NCBI RefSeq assembly: GCF_002220865.2
Contig: NZ_NHRJ02000021.1
Location: 3,367-60,527 of the forward strand
Length of the DNA stretch: 57,161 nt
DNA from: Paenibacillus xerothermodurans
Lineage (GTDB): Bacteria > Bacillota > Bacilli > Paenibacillales > NBRC-103111
Direction: 5' to 3'
Shown here one piece after another: positions 52,053 to 57,161 of the stretch. A model generated the notes under the pieces. That model saw only the letters and a list, made by a program, of their open reading frames with translations. It had not been told where the DNA came from and did not search any database. Made by a program: the position numbers and the translations under genes. Position 1 is the stretch's first letter; each line of letters begins with the position of its first letter.

Positions 52053-52156
52053 CTCTCTGCTCCTAGCTGCTTATTGTTATAGTCCTGCTTTGATCCCATG
52101 TATGTATATCAAAGTTTACCATCTTGAGTAGGCAAAGAAAACCCTCTCCACCTGCT

Positions 52157-52203
52157 GAAAAACAAAAAACATCCCACAGCACCGGATGGCACTGCAGGAT
52201 GTT
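52157..52203 (-). terminator. Intrinsic terminator after ctsR-mcsA-mcsB-clpC
   Basis: Minus-strand stem aacatcc...gggatgtt with inner gcag/ctgt pairs, then ttttgttttt. It starts about 10 bases after the clpC stop. Confidence 0.85.
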
Positions 52204-52213
52204 CCGAGACAAG

Positions 52214-54658
52214 TTATGAGTTTGTTGTCACGCCTTGACTGCGTTCAACGGTGAGCTCACCGTCTTTTTCGTCGATAGTGAGCGTGTCGCCTTTCGAGAT
52301 CACACCGCGGAGAAGTTCTTCTGACAAGCGGTCCTCAATGTGCTTCTGAATCGCCCTGCGAAGCGGTCTTGCCCCGTACGCCGGATCGAATCCTTCTTTG
52401 GCCAGGAAGGCTAACGCATTATCAGTGAGATGGAATTCCACCTCTTGCTCCTTCAGACGCTTGCGCAGCTCATCAGCCATCAAACTTACAATTTGCGCGA
52501 TGTGCGCCTCTTCCAACGCGTGGAACACGATGATTTCATCGATCCGATTCAAGAACTCCGGACGGAAGCTCTTTTTCAGCTCACCCATGACTTTATCCTT
52601 CATGTTGCCATAGTCTTTGCCCGCATCCTGAGCCGCTGTAAAGCCAAGAGTGGAGTTTCTCTTGATCAGGTCGGCACCGACGTTAGACGTCATGATAATC
52701 AAAGTGTTGCGGAAGTCAACTGTGCGGCCTTTGGAGTCGGTCAAGCGTCCGTCCTCCAGCACCTGCAGCAGAATGTTGAATACTTCCGGATGCGCTTTTT
52801 CAATTTCATCCAGCAGCACGACCGAATACGGCTTGCGGCGGACCTTCTCGGTCAATTGGCCGCCTTCTTCATAACCGACATATCCCGGAGGCGCACCTAC
52901 TAAACGAGATGTTGAATGTTTCTCCATGTACTCGGACATATCGATACGAATTACGGCATTCTCGTCGCCAAACATTGCTTCTGCCAGTGCACGTGCCAGC
53001 TCCGTTTTACCGACACCAGTCGGCCCCAGGAAGATGAATGAGCCCATTGGCCGTTTCGGATCCTTCAGTCCTGCTCTCGCGCGGCGGATGGCTCGGCTGA
53101 CTGCTTTAACCGCTTCATCCTGCCCGATCACACGATCATGCAGAATGGATTCCATTTGCAGCAGACGTTGGGTTTCTTCCTCCGCCAGTTTAACAACCGG
53201 AATGCCAGTCCAGCTAGCCACGACCTGGGCAATATCTTCAGGTGTGACTTCGGAATCTGTACGTCCTTGTTTTTCTTTCCACTCGTTTTTGGTGCTGTCC
53301 AGTTCCTCACGCAGCTTTTGTTCTGTGTCACGCAGAGCAGCCGCCTTCTCAAACTCCTGGCTTTGAACTGCGGAGTCTTTTTCTTTGCGGATGTCCTCCA
53401 GCTTACCTTCCATGTCTTTCAAATCTGGCGGTACAGTGTAGGACTTCAGCCTTACTCTGGAGCCCGCCTCATCTATCAAGTCAATCGCTTTGTCCGGCAA
53501 AAAGCGGTCCGTAATATATCGGTCGGACAATTTGACTGCTTGCTCGATTGCCTCGTCCGTTATCTTCACGCGGTGATGGGCCTCATAGCGATCACGCAAA
53601 CCGTGGAGAATTTGAATAGCTTCATCTACCGACGGCTGATCTACCGTAATCGGTTGGAAACGTCTCTCCAACGCTGCATCCTTTTCGATGTATTTGCGGT
53701 ATTCGTCCAAAGTTGTGGCACCGATACATTGCAACTCGCCTCTAGCCAAAGCTGGCTTCAAAATATTGGAAGCGTCAATTGCTCCTTCTGCTCCACCGGC
53801 ACCGATAAGAGTATGCAGTTCGTCGATAAACAGAATGATGTTTCCTGCTTGACGGATTTCATCCATAATTTTTTTCAGTCGATCTTCGAATTCCCCACGG
53901 TATTTGGTGCCGGCCACTACGGACCCCATATCCAGCGTCATTACACGTTTATCGCGTAGTGTTTCGGGGATCTCATTGTTGATAATTTTCTGTGCCAAGC
54001 CTTCGGCAATGGCGGTCTTACCGACACCTGGCTCACCGATGAGCACCGGATTGTTTTTCGTTCTGCGGCTCAACACTTGGATAACCCGCTCGATCTCTTT
54101 GCTTCGTCCGATGACCGGATCCAGATTGCCGTCCTTCGCGAAGGCCGTCAGATCCCGTGCGAGACCGTCCAAGGTTGGTGTATTCGCGTTCGCGTTGTTG
54201 CCATGGTTATTGGAGACCACCTCGCTGCTGCCTAACAGCTGCAGAACCTGCTGGCGGGCTTTATTCAAGCTCACGCCGAGGTTGTTCAGTACGCGGGCTG
54301 CGACGCCCTCGCCCTCACGGATCAGTCCAAGCAGAATATGTTCAGTGCCGACATATGTGTGGCCTAACTTGCGTGCCTCGTCCATAGACAGTTCAATCAC
54401 TTTTTTCGCACGCGGGGTGTATGCAATGTTGGTTGGTTGTTCTTGTCCTCTGCCAATCAGAGCCTCGACCTCGTCCTGAATTTTTTCCAGACCAAGACCC
54501 AAGGCGATCAGTGCCTTTGCGGCAATGCCGTCCCCTTCGCGGATTAATCCAAGCAAAATATGCTCTGTACCAATGTTATTATGACCTAAGCGAACGGCTT
54601 CCTCTTGAGCGAGGGACAATACTTTTTGTGCGCGTTCCGTAAATCTTCCAAACATCAT
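52214..54658 (-). CDS. clpC: ATP-dependent Clp protease ATPase subunit ClpC
   Basis: 814 residues. N-domain with two repeats (about 1-150), AAA1 with Walker A GEPGVGKT near 209, middle/UVR domain (about 410-485) for adaptor binding, and AAA2 with Walker A GPTGVGKT near 546 and Walker [11 protein letters not shown]. Partners ClpP and adaptors MecA and McsB; unfolds misfolded or Arg-phosphorylated proteins. [12 protein letters not shown] matches B. subtilis, so the first ATG (54658) is kept. Confidence 0.98.
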   Translation of the reverse strand: MMFGRFTERAQKVLSLAQEEAVRLGHNNIGTEHILLGLIREGDGIAAKALIALGLGLEKIQDEVEALIGRGQEQPTNIAYTPRAKKVIELSMDEARKLGHTYVGTEHILLGLIREGEGVAARVLNNLGVSLNKARQQVLQLLGSSEVVSNNHGNNANANTPTLDGLARDLTAFAKDGNLDPVIGRSKEIERVIQVLSRRTKNNPVLIGEPGVGKTAIAEGLAQKIINNEIPETLRDKRVMTLDMGSVVAGTKYRGEFEDRLKKIMDEIRQAGNIILFIDELHTLIGAGGAEGAIDASNILKPALARGELQCIGATTLDEYRKYIEKDAALERRFQPITVDQPSVDEAIQILHGLRDRYEAHHRVKITDEAIEQAVKLSDRYITDRFLPDKAIDLIDEAGSRVRLKSYTVPPDLKDMEGKLEDIRKEKDSAVQSQEFEKAAALRDTEQKLREELDSTKNEWKEKQGRTDSEVTPEDIAQVVASWTGIPVVKLAEEETQRLLQMESILHDRVIGQDEAVKAVSRAIRRARAGLKDPKRPMGSFIFLGPTGVGKTELARALAEAMFGDENAVIRIDMSEYMEKHSTSRLVGAPPGYVGYEEGGQLTEKVRRKPYSVVLLDEIEKAHPEVFNILLQVLEDGRLTDSKGRTVDFRNTLIIMTSNVGADLIKRNSTLGFTAAQDAGKDYGNMKDKVMGELKKSFRPEFLNRIDEIIVFHALEEAHIAQIVSLMADELRKRLKEQEVEFHLTDNALAFLAKEGFDPAYGARPLRRAIQKHIEDRLSEELLRGVISKGDTLTIDEKDGELTVERSQGVTTNS

Positions 54659-54720
54659 TACGTGACACCTCCATTAAAGAATAAATAGCATTCGAGCACG
54701 TGCGCTACGTTTGAACGAAT

Positions 54721-55797
54721 TTACATCGCTTGCGTTGACTGATCCTTGAATTTGTCCCGTATCAGTTGGGCGCGCCTGATGTCTCGTTCCTCAGCGGTGA
54801 GTTTTTCTCCTGCCACCTGTTGCAGAAAACCAGGCTGAGTCATCACCAGCAGTTCATTCATCACCTGGATCGGTACATTTTTAATAATGCCCAAATCGAT
54901 TCCAAGACGCACATCAGACAGCCGCTGCGCTGCTTCCTTAGAATCCATTATAGCCGCAAAGGATAGGATTCCAAACGAACGGCTCACACGATCTACCAGC
55001 TTGGCTTTTGTTTCAGCCCGGAGCTTTTCACGTGCCGCCCGCTCATGCTCTATGATCTGCCGGACTACTCCGTACAGATTATCAATAATTTCTTGCTCGG
55101 ATTGGCCCAGTGTAATCTGATTTGAGATCTGAAATAGGTTGCCCAAAGCTTCGCTGCCTTCGCCGTACAGGCCTCTGACAGCCAGACCCACCTGCGTGAT
55201 AGCCGACAGAATCCGATTGATTTGCTGCGTGATCGCAAGGGCCGGCAGATGAATCATCACTGACGCCCGAATGCCCGTGCCCACATTGGTCGGGCAGCTC
55301 GTCAGAAAACCGCGTTGTTCATCGAACGCATAGTCCAGATGCACCTCGAAAATGTCGTCGATTTGGCTAGCTAAATCCCAAGCTTCCTCTATCTGAAATC
55401 CAGGGTACAAACACTGTATGCGCAAATGATCCTCCTCGTTGACCATGATGCTGATGGATTCGTTATCACTTAAAATAACGGCTCCGTTTCGCGATTCATT
55501 AGCCAATGCCGGACTGATCAAGCGCTTTTCCACCAGCACCCTTTTCTCCAGCTCATCCAACGTATCCAATGACAGCAGAGAGAAATTGCTTATAGTCCGA
55601 AGATCTTCGCTCTCGAGCACGCCCGACAGCTTGTCGAGTACCTCTCTAGATTGAAGATTAGTGGATAGCATCGGAAATGGATACGATTGGAGGTTTCTTG
55701 CAATTCGGATTCTGCTGCTGATGACGATGTCCGAATCCGGGCCTTCGGCTTTCATCCATTCGCTTAAAGCCTGCTGTGTGAATTGATTCGCTGTCAT
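54721..55797 (-). CDS. mcsB: Protein-arginine kinase McsB
   Basis: 358 residues. Phosphagen-kinase fold: VISSRIRIARNL near the ATP site and the catalytic-loop CPTNVGTGIRASVMIHLP. It phosphorylates Arg on proteins, including CtsR, marking them for ClpCP. The C-terminal regulatory part (MDSKEAAQRLSDVRLGIDLGII) is present. Needs McsA as activator. Confidence 0.96.
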   Translation of the reverse strand: MTANQFTQQALSEWMKAEGPDSDIVISSRIRIARNLQSYPFPMLSTNLQSREVLDKLSGVLESEDLRTISNFSLLSLDTLDELEKRVLVEKRLISPALANESRNGAVILSDNESISIMVNEEDHLRIQCLYPGFQIEEAWDLASQIDDIFEVHLDYAFDEQRGFLTSCPTNVGTGIRASVMIHLPALAITQQINRILSAITQVGLAVRGLYGEGSEALGNLFQISNQITLGQSEQEIIDNLYGVVRQIIEHERAAREKLRAETKAKLVDRVSRSFGILSFAAIMDSKEAAQRLSDVRLGIDLGIIKNVPIQVMNELLVMTQPGFLQQVAGEKLTAEERDIRRAQLIRDKFKDQSTQAM

Positions 55798-55827
55798 AAG
55801 TATTCCTCCTTGAGACTTAAAAGGAAC

Positions 55828-56346
55828 TTATCCTTCGGCCACCTTTTTTTCGAGCTCCCGGATTTCATCGCGGAGCTGCGCCGCTTCTTCGAATTCCTCC
55901 TGTTTAATTCGGAGAAGTAGTTCTTTCTTTAAGGTTTCAATCTCTCTCTTACGCTTTATTAACCCACCCGAGCGCTTCGGAACCTTCCCTGTGTGAACCG
56001 TGTTGCCATGCACTCGCTTAAACAGCGGATCCAACTTGTCGTCGAAATGCTTATAACACGAGCTGCATCCAAACCTGCCAACCTTGCTGAACTGGCTGTA
56101 TGTTAGGCCGCAATGCTCGCAACGTGTCGGCTGCCGTTTGGAACTCAAACTGCTCTGAGAAGGCGGCTCAAAATTGAGTATACCCGACAATAAGTTGTGG
56201 ATTGAAAAACCGTTCGGTGTACCGGGAATCATCTCCCCTTTTTCTCGGGCGCAAGTTTCGCAAATGTGGAATTCCGTTTTTTCGCCGTTCAATATTTTGG
56301 TGAAATGAAGCGTAGCTTGCCTTTTCCCGCATTCCTGACAAAGCAT
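55828..56346 (-). CDS. mcsA: McsA, activator of McsB kinase, UvrB/C-motif protein
   Basis: 172 residues. Four Cys-x2-Cys zinc-binding pairs (CQECGK, CETCAR, CEHCGL, CSSCYK) and a C-terminal UVR motif (LLLRIKQEEFEEAAQLRDEIRELE). It activates McsB and modulates CtsR. Start at 56346 (MLCQECGKR) is 8 bases after GGAGG and matches B. subtilis; an ATG two codons earlier is too near. Confidence 0.96.
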   Translation of the reverse strand: MLCQECGKRQATLHFTKILNGEKTEFHICETCAREKGEMIPGTPNGFSIHNLLSGILNFEPPSQSSLSSKRQPTRCEHCGLTYSQFSKVGRFGCSSCYKHFDDKLDPLFKRVHGNTVHTGKVPKRSGGLIKRKREIETLKKELLLRIKQEEFEEAAQLRDEIRELEKKVAEG

Positions 56347-56359
56347 GGACATCCCCTCC

Positions 56360-56821
56360 TTATTTACTCAACAAGGAAATCAACATCGCCTTTAAGATAT
56401 TGGCTCGTATCTCATCCCTAAGCGGCAGCTTCAACAGTAATGCCTCTCGGGACACAGCCGCGCGCATCAATGCGGCCTCTCTTGAAGTAAGGTAACCACT
56501 CTCCTCCAATTGATACAATAGCCCTTCAGACGCGGTCTGGTCGATCTGGGAACTGATTGTTTTGAATATATGGTCAAGCACCGAGCCATGGGCGTTCAGC
56601 GCGATCTTTTGGATGCGGATATACCCGCCGCCGCCCCGCTTGCTCTCAACGATATACCCTTTTTCCAAGGTAAATCTGGTGCTAATTACGTAGTTGATCT
56701 GTGACGGCACACACTCGAATCGGTCCGCCAGGTCGTTCCGCTGAATCTCGATCACACCTTCACTACTCTGCTGCAGAATTTGTTTCAGGTATTGTTCGAT
56801 GACTTCAGAGACATTACGCAT
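56360..56821 (-). CDS. ctsR: Heat-shock repressor CtsR
   Basis: 153 residues. Winged-HTH repressor of clp genes. The glycine-rich wing RGGGGYIRI (about 61-69) is the DNA-reading and heat-sensing loop; CVPSQINYVISTRFT is the recognition helix. C-terminal McsB-target domain ends LRDEIRANILKAMLISLL. Start at 56821 is 9 bases after AGGAGG; a GTG at 56830 abuts that site. First gene of the operon, under its own operator. Confidence 0.97.
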   Translation of the reverse strand: MRNVSEVIEQYLKQILQQSSEGVIEIQRNDLADRFECVPSQINYVISTRFTLEKGYIVESKRGGGGYIRIQKIALNAHGSVLDHIFKTISSQIDQTASEGLLYQLEESGYLTSREAALMRAAVSREALLLKLPLRDEIRANILKAMLISLLSK

Positions 56822-56854
56822 CAATTTCACCTCCTAGCCAAGAAGTAAATTGAC

Positions 56855-56871
56855 TTTGACTTTCTTTGACT
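56855..56871 (-). promoter_or_regulatory. CtsR operator (autoregulation of the clpC operon)
   Basis: Minus strand reads AGTCAAA-gaa-AGTCAAA: two perfect 7-base repeats with a 3-base spacer, matching the known (A/G)GTCAAANAN(A/G)GTCAAA site. It is directly downstream of the -10. A further GTCAA follows at 56850-56854, in the same phase of about 6 bases. Confidence 0.92.
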
Positions 56872-56879
56872 TTACAAAC

Positions 56880-56907
56880 ATTATAGCAGTTTTTAGATAA
56901 TTTGCAA
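56880..56907 (-). promoter_or_regulatory. Sigma-A promoter of ctsR-mcsA-mcsB-clpC
   Basis: TTGCAA (complement of 56902-56907), 16-base spacer, TATAAT (complement of 56880-56885) with TGC before it. The CtsR site lies on the expected start. Confidence 0.8.
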
Positions 56908-56977
56908 CTCCCGTGGTTGAGATATTATATTATTCGCCAACACAAGATCTTCATGCCTGAGTAGAAAACAACGACAA

Positions 56978-57007
56978 AAGCCGCTTTGGATTCATCCAAA
57001 GCGGCTT
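56978..57007 (-). terminator. Intrinsic terminator after the rrn operon
   Basis: Perfect 14-bp stem aagccgctttggat/atccaaagcggctt with a 2-base loop; T-rich on both sides. It lies 8 bases past the 5S gene end. Confidence 0.9.
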
Positions 57008-57015
57008 GTTTGTTT

Positions 57016-57132
57016 GCTTGGCAACGTCCTACTCTCCCAAGACCCTGCGGTCTAAGTACCATCGGCGCTGGAGGGCTTAACGGTCGTGTTCGAGATGGGA
57101 ACGCGTGGTTCCCCTCCGCCATCATCACCAAA
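57016..57132 (-). rRNA. rrf: 5S ribosomal RNA
   Basis: 117 bases on the minus strand, from tttggtgatgatggcgg to cgttgccaagc. Core stretches ggaaccacgcgttccc, cgaacacgaccgttaagcc and gtaggacgttgcc are those of Firmicute 5S rRNA, and the ends pair. The 29 remaining bases to the window edge are the spacer towards 23S. No tRNA gene is seen between 5S and ctsR. Confidence 0.97.
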
Positions 57133-57161
57133 CGTATTCAGTTGTTCAGGTTCCCGGATGG

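Noticed and set aside
56925-57131. 68-codon frame over the 5S gene
   Set aside because: It is 5S rRNA and its terminator.

Overview
The window is a stretch of core chromosome from a low-to-mid GC, endospore-forming Firmicute. Protein sequences (RpoB, RpoC, GerD, L13, SigH) and gene order point to Paenibacillus or a close relative in Paenibacillaceae. This is judged by eye from the proteins, not from a database search. Spore-specific genes (gerD, cwlD, sigH), a CtsR-McsA-McsB-ClpC stress operon and DisA fit that placement. Apart from gerD at the left edge, every gene I accept is on the minus strand, so transcription runs from right to left.

Read in the direction of transcription: a 5S rRNA gene (end of an rrn operon) and its terminator; the ctsR-mcsA-mcsB-clpC operon with a clear CtsR operator; radA and disA (DNA repair and c-di-AMP); pssA; a PIN/TRAM membrane protein; ispD-ispF (isoprenoid precursors); gltX; a T-box leader, then cysE-cysS-mrnC-rlmB-rae1; sigH; rpmG-secE-nusG; rplK-rplA; an L10 leader, then rplJ-rplL; an RsmC-like methyltransferase; rpoB-rpoC; an L7Ae-like gene with rpsL-rpsG-fusA-tuf; the merged S10-spc-alpha cluster (rpsJ to rplQ, with secY, adk, map, a KOW protein and infA inside); truA; rplM-rpsI; cysH-sat (sulfate assimilation); cwlD; salA/mrp; and, convergently, gerD.

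The genes work together as the cell's growth core: ribosome, RNA polymerase, elongation factors, Sec translocase, Cys and Glu tRNA charging, and the proteolysis and competence-control operon. The regulatory layer is unusually readable. I found sigma-A type promoters in front of ctsR, the cysE T-box unit, sigH, rpmG, the rplJ leader, rpoB, the rplGB-rpsL unit, rpsJ, rplM, cysH and salA. Strong intrinsic terminators sit after 5S, clpC, pssA, sigH, rplL, rpoC, tuf, rplQ, rpsI and gerD.

I see no phage, transposon, CRISPR array, toxin-antitoxin pair or other accessory island, and no clearly new system. The points most worth a second look are: the two blocks of a 15-bp Gly-Gln-Gly-rich repeat in gerD; a sat-cysH pair in the place where B. 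subtilis has ybaJ-ybaK; the absence of the ECF transporter genes that B. subtilis has between rplQ and truA; a hairpin that ends sat and covers the cwlD ribosome-binding site; a duplicated 35-bp element inside the spc operon; and twin hairpins just before the disA start.
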